From contig NZ_JAMOZL010000002.1 of assembly GCF_023667495.1 (NCBI RefSeq), positions 434,001 to 498,000 of the forward strand: a stretch of 64,000 nt of DNA, read 5' to 3'. Of the stretch, positions 32,308 to 40,562 are shown piece by piece (the first letter of the stretch is position 1; every line of letters starts with the position of its first letter). The notes beneath the pieces are model-generated. The model saw only the letters and a program-made list of their open reading frames with translations. It was not told the DNA's origin and searched no databases. A program made the translations under genes and the position numbers. Source of the stretch: Dyadobacter sp. MSC1_007 (GTDB lineage Bacteria; Bacteroidota; Bacteroidia; Cytophagales; Spirosomataceae).

Positions 32308-32813
32308 TGCTGGACTTGTCGCTCCGGGAGCTCCCGTTCCGGGAACTGCCGTTCCGGGAACTGCCGTTCCGGGAACTGCCGCTCGGCGAACTTCTGCGTT
32401 ACCTGGTGGTAATTGAACAGTTCCACAAGGTCGATGAGCACCGTGTTTGGATCGTTTGCATTCAGGTACGCCTTTACCTTCCGCACGAAATCATAGAGTG
32501 GCTCAAAGTATTTGTGCCCGGTTTCTTCCTGGAAATCCTGGATAGTGAATGTGTTTCCTTTTTTCAGGATCATATAAACGGCGATAAAAAAGTAAGAGAT
32601 CGGCAGCTTACTTCCTTCAAGGATAGTGCCGCTTTGCAGCGTGGTGCGGAACCTGCATTGCTTGCATTGAAATTGCTGCTTAGGTGCAAGCCAGTAATGA
32701 TGTGTGCCGCCGCATTTCTTACAAATGATCCCGCGTCGTAACCTGAAATCCCTGAATGCCTCGGTGGCGATGGTCTCGTTCTTGTAAATATCGATCAGAT
32801 TGCCGACTTGCAT
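32304..32813 (-). CDS. IS1595/ISXO2-like transposase N-terminal domain protein, truncated
   Basis: The 169-residue protein carries the zinc-ribbon start of IS1595-family transposases: CKKCGGTHHYWLAPKQQFQCKQC, then RTTLQSGTILEGSKLPISYFFIAVYMI. The DDE catalytic domain that should follow (about 150 residues) is absent. Instead the C terminus is a run of five-residue repeats (QFPER variants) encoded by five 15-bp tandem units. I see no terminal inverted repeats, so this is not an active element; it is either a decayed transposase or a small DNA-binding protein derived from one. The ATG at 32813 is preferred to 32858, since the family start MQVGNLIDIYKNE follows it. Confidence 0.65.
   Translation of the reverse strand: MQVGNLIDIYKNETIATEAFRDFRLRRGIICKKCGGTHHYWLAPKQQFQCKQCRFRTTLQSGTILEGSKLPISYFFIAVYMILKKGNTFTIQDFQEETGHKYFEPLYDFVRKVKAYLNANDPNTVLIDLVELFNYHQVTQKFAERQFPERQFPERQFPERELPERQVQH
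32321..32395. repeat. five tandem 15-bp units
   Basis: Units start at 32321, 32336, 32351, 32366 and 32381. The middle three are identical (GTTCCGGGAACTGCC); the outer two have diverged. The period is a multiple of three, so copy-number change keeps the minus-strand gene in frame and only lengthens its QFPER tail. Confidence 0.9.
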
Positions 32814-32870
32814 AGTGAAATGATGGATTGAGATGCCCAAAACTAAGAAAAAAGACAATATAATACATAG

Positions 32871-32889
32871 TCTATCGAATTAATATAGA
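32871..32889 (+). promoter_or_regulatory. diverged copy of the sulfur-regulon palindrome, upstream of encapsulin
   Basis: TCTATCGAATTAATATAGA shares its first 12 bases with the operator at 21000 and closes with ATAGA, so that its arms TCTAT/ATAGA are perfect. It lies ~325 bp upstream of the encapsulin gene. I do not find the TTG-N20 box seen at loci 1 and 2, so the promoter here is less sure. Confidence 0.45.
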
Positions 32890-33213
32890 ATATTTTTAGT
32901 GGTACGCTTCCAGATCATTAAACCCACATATTCTATTAAAACCATAGGAAAATGAGCCGAATTTTGCATGCCGATTTGCTGGATTTTACGAATAATAATA
33001 TTGGGCTTTGGCGGATAAATGCTGTAAATTGGTATAATCTACGGACAGTGGCCAGTTTGAGAAATGGGTCTGTTCGCGGCCGGTGGCAGGTTGTGTGGTT
33101 CTTTAACAGCCTGATTTGTAGTTCACGTATGTTTGTGATCGTTAACCCGGTGGCGCCCCGGCAATTCCTTGCGGCGCAATACAGCGCGTTTCTCAATACT
33201 AATCAAATACAGA
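32890..33213 (+). other. long leader of the encapsulin operon, no gene seen
   Basis: This 324-bp stretch between the palindrome and the encapsulin start has no convincing gene. Several short frames exist, including one of 99 codons from 32952 that runs 37 bp into the shell gene; none resembles a known protein, and none ends in tandem Cys codons like the leader at 14937. It may be a long 5' untranslated region. Confidence 0.4.
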
Positions 33214-34134
33214 ATGGCCAAGTTAAATCAAAATCAAACTGCCTTGGGTGACGTAGCAGCCCGGCAGTTGGCGATCGCGACCCGGACGGTCCCGCAATTC
33301 GAGGCGATCACCCCACGTTGGCTTACGCATTTGCTGAACTGGATCCCGGTGGAATCAGGCGTGTACCGTCTGAACAAGGTTAAAGACGGAAGCACTGCCG
33401 AAGTGGACTGCTCCCGCCGCGATGAGCGCGAACTACCCCATACTTTTATCGACTATGTGGAGAATCCCCGCGAATACAACCTCACGGCTGTGCAAACGGT
33501 GCTCGACGTGCACACACGCGTTTCGGATTTGTATAGCAAGCCTTATAACCAGATATCCGAGCAGCTTCGCCTTACCATCGAGAGTATCAAAGAGCGCCAG
33601 GAAAGCGAGCTGATCAATAACCAGGAATATGGATTGCTGTCCAGCATTGCCGATAAGCAGCGGATTTCGACACGACTAGGCCCACCAACTCCGGACGATT
33701 TCGACGAGCTTTTGACGAAGGTCTGGAAAGAGCCCGGTTTCTTTTTGCTACATCCCAAAGCCATTGCCGGATTCGGTCGCGAATGCACGCGCAAGGGCGT
33801 TCCGCCTCCGACAATATCCCTTTTCGGCTCTCAATTCATCACATGGAGAGGTATTCCACTAATCCCATCCGACAAAGTGCCGATCGAGAACGGTAAAACC
33901 AAAATCTTGCTCCTGCGCACCGGTGAAAGCCGTCAGGGTGTAGTGGGATTGTATCAGCCGGGCTTGCCGGGAGAGCAGTCGCCCGGACTTTCCGTTCGCT
34001 TTATGGGCATCAACGACAAAGCGATCGCCTCCTATCTGGTGTCGCTTTACTGCTCGTTGGCTGTGTTGGTCGACGATGCGATCGCGGTATTGGAAAATGT
34101 CGAAATCGGTAACTACCATGAATACAAATATTGA
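33214..34134 (+). CDS. family 2A encapsulin shell protein (SrpI-like)
   Basis: The 306-residue protein has the HK97-type fold of encapsulins. The start TALGDVAARQLAIATRTVPQFEAITPRWLTHLLNWIPVESGVYRLNKV matches the N-terminal arm and P-domain entry of family 2A shells such as SrpI of Synechococcus; later blocks include LPHTFIDYVENPREYNLTAVQTVLDVHTRVSDLYSKPYNQ and PGEQSPGLSVRFMGINDKAIASYLVSLYCSLAVLVDDAIAVLENVE. No cyclic-nucleotide domain is present, which separates it from family 2B. It should self-assemble into a T=1 shell of 60 copies. The cargo gene overlaps its end by 17 bp. SrpI is induced by sulfur starvation in cyanobacteria, and the upstream palindrome fits such control. Confidence 0.9.
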   Translation: MAKLNQNQTALGDVAARQLAIATRTVPQFEAITPRWLTHLLNWIPVESGVYRLNKVKDGSTAEVDCSRRDERELPHTFIDYVENPREYNLTAVQTVLDVHTRVSDLYSKPYNQISEQLRLTIESIKERQESELINNQEYGLLSSIADKQRISTRLGPPTPDDFDELLTKVWKEPGFFLLHPKAIAGFGRECTRKGVPPPTISLFGSQFITWRGIPLIPSDKVPIENGKTKILLLRTGESRQGVVGLYQPGLPGEQSPGLSVRFMGINDKAIASYLVSLYCSLAVLVDDAIAVLENVEIGNYHEYKY

Positions 34135-35962
34135 CGGATTACCGGGCTCACCGGAAGGCGTGCCTGATGCAGGAGCTTTAGAGCGGCTTGCGAACGAGCT
34201 TTTCAAGGCGTTGCCGGGTGAAATGCCGTCGCCGGTTTTCTCGCCTCACCTGGAAGACCATCCACGGGCGCAAAAAATGCTGGGAATTATTCAGCAGGAA
34301 TTCGGCCACGGACATGAAAAGCCCCACGAGGATTTCGATATGGAGGAGCCGCAAACGAGCTTACCCGACCCGCATTTTACAGATGGTAAAGTGCCCCCGT
34401 CGGCCGCAGGTGTCGGCGTCTCGCCCGGCAATGTACAGGGCCCTTCATCCTCGCAGGCAAATCCTTCGTTGCCATATCAGTTTGACACGCAGCATGATTT
34501 GCTGGACGTTTTAAGCAAAATACCTGATTTCGGCAGTGCGCCGCATTTGCCTTACACAAATTTTTCTTCCGGGGAGTCTTCTTATTACTTTTTGGGTGAA
34601 AACCTTTCTGGCCGACAGCATATTCCTGGTGTTTCGAATTTTATACCGCGCAGTTTCTCCCCGTTTTCAAGCAGCAATATTCACACTGGAAATGATCGGG
34701 ACCAGCTTGATCGCGCGGTGCAGACGTCGGTGGGGAAAATTCCTTTCGATGTAAACCGCGTACGGAGCGACTTTCCTATTTTCAATGAGCGTGTGAATGG
34801 AAGACCGCTTATCTGGTTCGATAATGCCGCTACGACGCAGAAACCGAAGCAGGTGATCGACCGGGTCAGCTATTTTTACGAACACGAAAACTCCAATATA
34901 CACCGCGCCGCACACGAGCTCGCTGCACGTGCGACGGACGCATATGAGGGTGCACGAGAGAAGGTAAGGGCGTTTGTGAATGCGGGTTCGGTAAATGAGA
35001 TCGTATTTGTACGTGGAACAACGGAAGCCATTAACCTAGTAGCTAAAACCTGGGGCGACCAGCACCTGCAGGCTGGCGATGAAATCATTTTGAGCCACCT
35101 GGAACATCATGCCAATATCGTTCCGTGGAAGCAGTTGGCCGATAAAAAGGGGCTGGTTCTCCGCGTGATACCGGTAGACGACGACGGACAAATATTGCTC
35201 GAAGCTTATGCCGGGTTGCTAAACCCAAAAACCAAACTGGTATCGTTTACGCAAGTCTCCAATGCATTAGGGACAGTTACCCCATCCAAGCCGATCATCG
35301 ATATGGCTCACGCGGTTGGGGCGAAAGTGCTCCTGGATGGTGCACAGTCGGTCTCACACATGCGGACGGATGTGCGTGCGCTCGATTGCGACTGGTTTGT
35401 ATTTTCCGGTCATAAAGTGTTTGGTCCTACCGGCATAGGCGCATTATATGGCAAGGAAGAAATCCTGAATGCGACGCAGCCCTGGCAGGGCGGTGGTAAT
35501 ATGATCGTGGATGTCACTTTCGAGCATATTCAATACCATAATGCGCCTTCACGCTTCGAGGCAGGCACTGGCAACATCGCCGACGCCGTAGGGTTAGGAG
35601 CGGCTTTGGATTATGTGAATAAAATTGGCATTGAGAACATCGAACAGTACGAGCACTTTTTGCTGGAATATGCGACAGGCCTTATGAAAAATGTGCCGGG
35701 GCTCAGGCTTATCGGCACAGCGAAGGAAAAGGCGTCGGTATTGTCGTTTGTATTAAATGGTTATAAAACGGAAGAGGTAGGCGCAGCCCTAAACAAAGAA
35801 GGCATTGCCGTTCGCTCGGGCCACCATTGCGCGCAGCCCATCCTCAGGAGGTTCGGAGTGGAAACCACTGTACGGCCGTCACTGGCATTTTATAATACTT
35901 GCGAAGAAATCGATGTCCTTGTGTCGACACTGCATAGGCTGGCAGGTCGCAGTCGGAAGTAG
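34118..35962 (+). CDS. cysteine desulfurase (SufS type) with encapsulin cargo-loading N terminus
   Basis: The 614-residue protein has two parts. Residues 1 to ~207 are low in order-promoting sequence and rich in Pro, Ser, Gly and His; this is the cargo-loading region of family 2A systems, with short conserved-looking islands LERLANELFKALPG near 21 and SYYFLGENL near 155. Residues ~208-614 are a class II cysteine desulfurase: PLIWFDNAATTQKPKQVI, PLP Lys433 in FSGHKVFGPTGIGALYG, and catalytic Cys571 in VRSGHHCAQPILRRFG. It would be packed inside the shell encoded upstream and release sulfur from cysteine, in line with reports of sulfur storage in this family. The ATG at 34118 is chosen because earlier starts lie inside shell-protein sequence. 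Confidence 0.93.
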   Translation: MNTNIDGLPGSPEGVPDAGALERLANELFKALPGEMPSPVFSPHLEDHPRAQKMLGIIQQEFGHGHEKPHEDFDMEEPQTSLPDPHFTDGKVPPSAAGVGVSPGNVQGPSSSQANPSLPYQFDTQHDLLDVLSKIPDFGSAPHLPYTNFSSGESSYYFLGENLSGRQHIPGVSNFIPRSFSPFSSSNIHTGNDRDQLDRAVQTSVGKIPFDVNRVRSDFPIFNERVNGRPLIWFDNAATTQKPKQVIDRVSYFYEHENSNIHRAAHELAARATDAYEGAREKVRAFVNAGSVNEIVFVRGTTEAINLVAKTWGDQHLQAGDEIILSHLEHHANIVPWKQLADKKGLVLRVIPVDDDGQILLEAYAGLLNPKTKLVSFTQVSNALGTVTPSKPIIDMAHAVGAKVLLDGAQSVSHMRTDVRALDCDWFVFSGHKVFGPTGIGALYGKEEILNATQPWQGGGNMIVDVTFEHIQYHNAPSRFEAGTGNIADAVGLGAALDYVNKIGIENIEQYEHFLLEYATGLMKNVPGLRLIGTAKEKASVLSFVLNGYKTEEVGAALNKEGIAVRSGHHCAQPILRRFGVETTVRPSLAFYNTCEEIDVLVSTLHRLAGRSRK

Positions 35963-36032
35963 ATTCGATATCTGGTAAATGACCATGGCGTGCAATTCAT
36001 GGTCATTTAGCCCTTTTTGTCTAAATTGGGGC

Positions 36033-37991
36033 ATGCCGATCGATCGCAATACCATCAAACTGCTGAGAATCCCTTTCTCGTTCTTTTTGGCGCCGTTGTT
36101 CCTGTTCGCTTACAGTCAGGCGGAAGTGGTGATGCACCGGCAGGCATTATGGAGCTTTTTGATCATTCATCTGCTCGTTTATCCTGCCAGCAATGGCTAT
36201 AACAGCTACATCGATCGCGACGAGGGCAGTATTGGCGGGCTTGAAAAACCACCGCTTCCCACGATCCACCTTTTTTATCTTACACTTTTTTTAGATGTTG
36301 CCGCAACCGTTCTGGCGTTTAGTTTCGTAAATACGTTGTTCGCGGTTTGTCTGGTACTTTACATCGGTGCGTCGAGGGCTTACAGCTCACGACAGGTCCG
36401 GCTGAAAAAGTATCCGTTCATTGGATTTCTAACGGTTGTTGTGTTCCAGGGGGCATTTACCTATTACATGTCGATCGCCGGTATTTCGGGCGAAGCATTG
36501 CGGCTGGATGCTTCCAATATTTTTGTATTGCTGGGCTGCTCGTTTCAGATCGCGGGCGCATATCCGCTTACGCAGGTGTACCAGCATGAGCAGGACAAGC
36601 GGGAGGGTATTATTACATTAAGCTACAAACTGGGCTATATTGGCACATTTGTGTTTACAGCACTCATGTTTTTGCTCTGCAATGTGTTTTATTATTTGTA
36701 TTTTACATCCAGGGACCTTGGAATGGTTTTTTACATTGTCCAGGTGTTCTTCATCCCCATCGTAATATGGTTTGGGGTCTGGTTCTGGATGGTTTGGAAA
36801 GACCGCCGGCAAGCCAACTTCCGCAACACGATGCGGATGAACTGGATCGCGGCGATATGTATGAATAGTTGTTTCCTAGTTCTAATTATTATCAACAGAA
36901 TCCCATTGAGTTATCTATCCTCTATTGAAACAGCCGTTCCGGAATATGGTTATGCACAGGAAACGCTTACCGATTTTTACCTACGCTCTACCGATGACCT
37001 GACCACCCGCCGCAAGATCAGGATCGTGGCAGGCAAAACCGGTATCGAAAAGCGCTATTCGGTGATAGGAGATTTTGATAAAAAGCCGGAAGCATTCGAG
37101 TTTTTCAATAAAAATGCCACACTGCTACCCGAGCCCGGACTTACGCAGCGTATGCAGCTTTACCAAAAGCATGCAACAGCATTGTCGAGAAAGGCCGTTG
37201 AAAAGATTGCTGATTTTGAGCATATCAAAAAATCAATAACGCACCTGATTACGGTTACGTGCACCGGCATGTTTGCGCCGGGCCTGGACGTGGAACTGAT
37301 GCGCGAACTGGACCTCGACCCGACCATCGAGCGGAGTGCTGTTAACTTTATGGGCTGTAATGCGGCCATTCTTGCGCTAAAAAATGCCGACGCGATATGC
37401 AGGAGCAACGACGGGGCCAAAGTATTGGTCGTTTGCACAGAGCTATGCTCTATCCATTTTCAAAAGCGGTATAATGATGATTACCTGCTTTCCAATATGC
37501 TTTTCGGCGATGGGGCCGCGGCATTACTCGTGTCGTCGAAGCCGGACGACGGGTATTTGCATGCTGTAAAAATTGACGGCTTCAACTCCATGATCCTGCA
37601 CAATGGCTATTCTGATATGGCCTGGCAGTTGTCGGAAACGGGTTTTATCATGAACCTGTCATCCTATGTGCCCGATCTGATCCGTGAAAATATCAAACCC
37701 ATGCTGAATGCGGTCGGCCTCAAAGCCGGCGATTATCGGCATTGGGCGGTGCATCCGGGCGGGAAACGCATTGTGGACGATTTTGCGGCTGCTTTAGAGT
37801 TGGATAAATGTCTGCTCGCCCCCACTTATAATGTGCTCAAAAACTATGGCAATATGTCCTCGCCGACAGTATTGTTTGTGTTGAAAGAGGTTTTGGAGAA
37901 AGCAAAACCAGAAGAAAAACGGGACCGAATTTTTACAGCAGCATTTGGTCCAGGGCTAAGCATCGAAACCATGCAGCTACAATATGTTTGA
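36033..37991 (+). CDS. UbiA prenyltransferase - type III polyketide synthase fusion
   Basis: This 652-residue single frame joins two enzymes. Residues 1 to ~290 are an integral UbiA-type prenyltransferase with about eight helices; the aspartate-rich motif is NGYNSYIDRDEG and the second motif is YQHEQDKREGI. From ~295 the sequence is a type III polyketide synthase, beginning SYLSSIETAVPEYGYAQETL, with the thiolase-fold triad Cys442 (NFMGCNAA), His574 (AVHPGGK) and Asn607 (GNMSSPT). The junction is direct, right after the last helix. The enzyme should condense malonyl-CoA on an acyl starter and attach a prenyl group, at the membrane. A methyltransferase gene overlaps its end by 8 bp. The ATG at 36033 gives the usual UbiA start. 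Confidence 0.88.
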   Translation: MPIDRNTIKLLRIPFSFFLAPLFLFAYSQAEVVMHRQALWSFLIIHLLVYPASNGYNSYIDRDEGSIGGLEKPPLPTIHLFYLTLFLDVAATVLAFSFVNTLFAVCLVLYIGASRAYSSRQVRLKKYPFIGFLTVVVFQGAFTYYMSIAGISGEALRLDASNIFVLLGCSFQIAGAYPLTQVYQHEQDKREGIITLSYKLGYIGTFVFTALMFLLCNVFYYLYFTSRDLGMVFYIVQVFFIPIVIWFGVWFWMVWKDRRQANFRNTMRMNWIAAICMNSCFLVLIIINRIPLSYLSSIETAVPEYGYAQETLTDFYLRSTDDLTTRRKIRIVAGKTGIEKRYSVIGDFDKKPEAFEFFNKNATLLPEPGLTQRMQLYQKHATALSRKAVEKIADFEHIKKSITHLITVTCTGMFAPGLDVELMRELDLDPTIERSAVNFMGCNAAILALKNADAICRSNDGAKVLVVCTELCSIHFQKRYNDDYLLSNMLFGDGAAALLVSSKPDDGYLHAVKIDGFNSMILHNGYSDMAWQLSETGFIMNLSSYVPDLIRENIKPMLNAVGLKAGDYRHWAVHPGGKRIVDDFAAALELDKCLLAPTYNVLKNYGNMSSPTVLFVLKEVLEKAKPEEKRDRIFTAAFGPGLSIETMQLQYV

Positions 37992-38679
37992 GTTCAGAAG
38001 CCCCGAAAAGGAGTTACTGGACAGGGATGATATTCCGACAGCGGATCTTTTCCAGAATCTGAAAGAGCTGGATTTTATCAATCACTGGCTTGGGGGATAC
38101 AATATTTCATTTGCGGCACTAAAAAGAATACTGAAAAAAGGCCGGTCGTATAAGCTTATCGACATTGGCTGCGGGGGAGGGGACACGCTCAAACGAATTG
38201 CGGCGTGGAATGGCAAAGCGGGTTTCGACCTTGCATTGTTTGGTATAGATCTCAAACAAGATTGCATTGATTATGCCGAACAAAACCTTAACGGTCGCGG
38301 TGTGACGCTCATTTGCGATGATTACCGCAATACTTATCGGCATTTGCGGCAGGTCGATATTATTCACGCCTGCCTTTTTTGTCATCACCTTTCGAGTGAT
38401 AATTTAAAAGAGCTTGTCCGTTTTGCATTACAAAACCGGGCCGTTCTTGTGATTAACGATCTGGAAAGAAATCCGGTCGCGCATTATTCGATCAAATGGC
38501 TGACACGGCTTTTTTCCAAATCTTATCTTGTCAAAAATGATGCCCCGTTGTCTGTTTTGAGGGGTTTCAAGAAAAAAGAATGGCTTGATATATTAAATGC
38601 TGCGGGTGCCAAAAAGTTTTCTGTGCGCAATAAGTGGGCATTCAGACATGAAGTGATCGTGTATGGAAACGCAGACTGA
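37984..38679 (+). CDS. class I SAM-dependent methyltransferase
   Basis: The 231-residue protein has the SAM-binding motif LIDIGCGGGDTLKRIAAW, the acidic loop LFGIDLKQDCIDYAEQNL and the post-motif VDIIHACLFCHHLSSDNLKELV, typical of UbiE-like O- or C-methyltransferases. It overlaps the UbiA-PKS gene by 8 bp and the next gene by 17 bp, so the three are translationally coupled. Methylation of the polyketide phenol or quinone ring is the likely role. Confidence 0.9.
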   Translation: MFEFRSPEKELLDRDDIPTADLFQNLKELDFINHWLGGYNISFAALKRILKKGRSYKLIDIGCGGGDTLKRIAAWNGKAGFDLALFGIDLKQDCIDYAEQNLNGRGVTLICDDYRNTYRHLRQVDIIHACLFCHHLSSDNLKELVRFALQNRAVLVINDLERNPVAHYSIKWLTRLFSKSYLVKNDAPLSVLRGFKKKEWLDILNAAGAKKFSVRNKWAFRHEVIVYGNAD

Positions 38680-39802
38680 GCAATTCGAATGCGCTGTGAT
38701 CGGCGGGGGACTTGCTGGCTTATGCCTGGCGATCCAGTTGGCGGATCACGGCATTTCAGTGGTGGTTTTTGAAAAAAATAAATATCCGTTTCACAAAGTT
38801 TGCGGAGAGTATATTTCCATGGAAAGCTGGGGATTTCTGGAATCGCTGGGATTGCCGCTTTCTGATCTGGATTTGCCCATTATTAAAAACCTCGGCATTA
38901 CCTCCGACCGCGGGTTTGTACTCAATCATCGCTTGCAAATGGGCGGTTTTGGGGTCAGCCGTTACAGTCTGGATCACCATCTTTTTGAGATAGCATTGAA
39001 AAAAGGAGTTAAGGTAATGGAAAACTGCCGGGTTCAGAACGTGGAGCGAGACGGAGAGCAAGCTCATTATGTTACCACTTCGCTGGGCGTATTCCGCGCT
39101 GATGTTGTTTGTGGCAGCTACGGCAAATACACGCCACAATTCATTCAGCTGCATGAAAACCAGGACACTCCAAACAATGCGCTGAACTATATCGGCGTCA
39201 AATTCCATATCAAAACCGAGTTTCCCGCCGACCGGATTGAGTTGCATAATTTCCGGGATGGCTATTGCGGGATATCGCGGGTGGATCAGGGCTGGAATTG
39301 CCTTTGCTATCTCACGACCTCCCGTAATCTGCTGGAAAATAGAAAGGATGTCAGGTTGATGGAGGAGAATGTACTCTATCAGAATCCATTCTTAAAACAG
39401 TATTTCACGCAATCCGAATTTGTGAGCAGGCAGCCGCTTATGATCAGTAATGTGCATTTCCGGAAGAGACAGACCAATTCGGACGGTATTTTCCTGCTTG
39501 GCGACGCGGCGGGCTCCATCACGCCTCTTTGCGGGAACGGCATGAGCATGGGCATGCGGGCGTCGCAAATGCTAGCGAAAGAATTAATACTGTTTTTTGA
39601 AAAGAAGCAGGGCCGGGAATCCGCGCTGAAAAACTATCAACTTGCCTGGAATGCGGCATTCGGAACGAGGATTAACGCTGGTTATCATCTTCAAAAGCTA
39701 TTCGGCAAGAGCCGCACGACCGATTTCGCACTAAGGACACTTCATAGCATGCCTGCCCTTACAGATCGCCTCATTGCGCTCACGCACGGCGAACCGTTTT
39801 AA
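38663..39802 (+). CDS. FAD-dependent oxidoreductase, geranylgeranyl reductase-like
   Basis: The 379-residue flavoprotein starts with a Rossmann motif (CAVIGGGLAGLCLAIQLADHGISVVVFEKN), followed by KVCGEYISMESWGFLESLG, typical of the geranylgeranyl reductase/halogenase-hydroxylase group, and a second FAD contact GIFLLGDAAGSITPLCGNGMSMGMRAS. It could hydroxylate the ring or reduce double bonds of a prenyl tail; sequence alone does not decide. It is coupled to the methyltransferase gene by a 17-bp overlap and ends 7 bp from the convergent isomerase gene. Confidence 0.88.
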   Translation: METQTEQFECAVIGGGLAGLCLAIQLADHGISVVVFEKNKYPFHKVCGEYISMESWGFLESLGLPLSDLDLPIIKNLGITSDRGFVLNHRLQMGGFGVSRYSLDHHLFEIALKKGVKVMENCRVQNVERDGEQAHYVTTSLGVFRADVVCGSYGKYTPQFIQLHENQDTPNNALNYIGVKFHIKTEFPADRIELHNFRDGYCGISRVDQGWNCLCYLTTSRNLLENRKDVRLMEENVLYQNPFLKQYFTQSEFVSRQPLMISNVHFRKRQTNSDGIFLLGDAAGSITPLCGNGMSMGMRASQMLAKELILFFEKKQGRESALKNYQLAWNAAFGTRINAGYHLQKLFGKSRTTDFALRTLHSMPALTDRLIALTHGEPF

Positions 39803-39809
39803 TGTGCCC

Positions 39810-40331
39810 TCAGAATTTAAGCCTGATCTTGTTTGCGATCTCAGGCATGCAGATCTTGAACCACTCGGTATATGAGCCGGGATTAGAGGTAATGTCCGAC
39901 TGTATGTCGCTTATTTTCATGTATTTATAATCGCTTGCCTCGGTGGTGTTCAGCACGGGGACATTGTCGGAGATACCCCAGAACACATGGTCGAGCTCGT
40001 GCTCCGTAAGTCCATTTTCAAGGTCGGCGTGGTATTGGAATGAGTAGAGGAACTGTAAATCGGCGTCGAGGCCCATTTCTTCGCGGAGCCGCCGTACAGC
40101 CCCGTGGTGTGCCGATTCGCCCGGTAGCGGGTGACTGCAGCAGGTGTTTGACCAGAGCCCCTCGGAGTGGTATTTGCCGAACGCACGGCGTTGCAGCAGC
40201 ATTTCCTTGTTGGAATTGAATATAAATACTGAAAATGCACGATGTAATGCACCCTTCTGGTGTGCTTCAAGCTTGGGCATCAGCCCGATCGCTACATCGT
40301 TTTCATTTACCAGTACAACTTGATCATTCAT
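39810..40331 (-). CDS. idi: isopentenyl-diphosphate delta-isomerase, type 1
   Basis: The 173-residue Nudix-fold enzyme interconverts isopentenyl and dimethylallyl diphosphate, feeding prenyl chain synthesis. The catalytic Cys lies in SNTCCSHPLPGE, and the Nudix-type helix AVRRLREEMGLDADL supplies the metal-binding Glu residues; HRAFSVFIFN and ELDHVFWG are further family blocks. The gene is convergent with the polyketide cluster, with 7 bp between stops. Its closeness to a prenyltransferase suggests a shared pathway, although idi may also serve general isoprenoid needs. Confidence 0.93.
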   Translation of the reverse strand: MNDQVVLVNENDVAIGLMPKLEAHQKGALHRAFSVFIFNSNKEMLLQRRAFGKYHSEGLWSNTCCSHPLPGESAHHGAVRRLREEMGLDADLQFLYSFQYHADLENGLTEHELDHVFWGISDNVPVLNTTEASDYKYMKISDIQSDITSNPGSYTEWFKICMPEIANKIRLKF

Positions 40332-40512
40332 AGGATGGTGGGTTTCAGGCTTTTGTCGCCGATCGCAATCTGTTTACTCACTTTATAACATAAAAACGTC
40401 GTAAAAGGTCAAAATGATGCCTGGAAAGTCTCTGTGACGCGCGATATCTCACCCGGGAAAGATAAAACTTAATTATTTAATCGCTTTTTGTAGGAAAATT
40501 AAAATTTGCTGC

Positions 40513-40557
40513 TACTTTTGATATTCAAAATATCTTATGTTTGATTTTTAAAATATC
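40513..40557 (+). promoter_or_regulatory. promoter with tandem operators of the XRE/S24 repressor
   Basis: TACTTTTG (40513-40520) matches the -7 consensus, with TTTG at 40487-40490. Two related 15-bp sites follow: GATATTCAAAATATC (40520-40534), a perfect dyad with a 3-bp centre, and GATTTTTAAAATATC (40543-40557). They lie 23 bp apart, start to start, immediately before the repressor gene, as expected for cooperative autorepression. Confidence 0.6.
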
Positions 40558-40562
40558 ATCTC

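Noticed and set aside
32321-32395. Possible CRISPR array
   Set aside because: 15-bp head-to-tail units without spacers and inside a coding frame.
32304-32813. Intact insertion sequence
   Set aside because: No DDE domain and no terminal inverted repeats or target duplications seen.
32952-33251. 99-codon open frame in the encapsulin leader
   Set aside because: It overlaps the shell gene start, has no recognisable domain and atypical composition; treated as untranslated leader.
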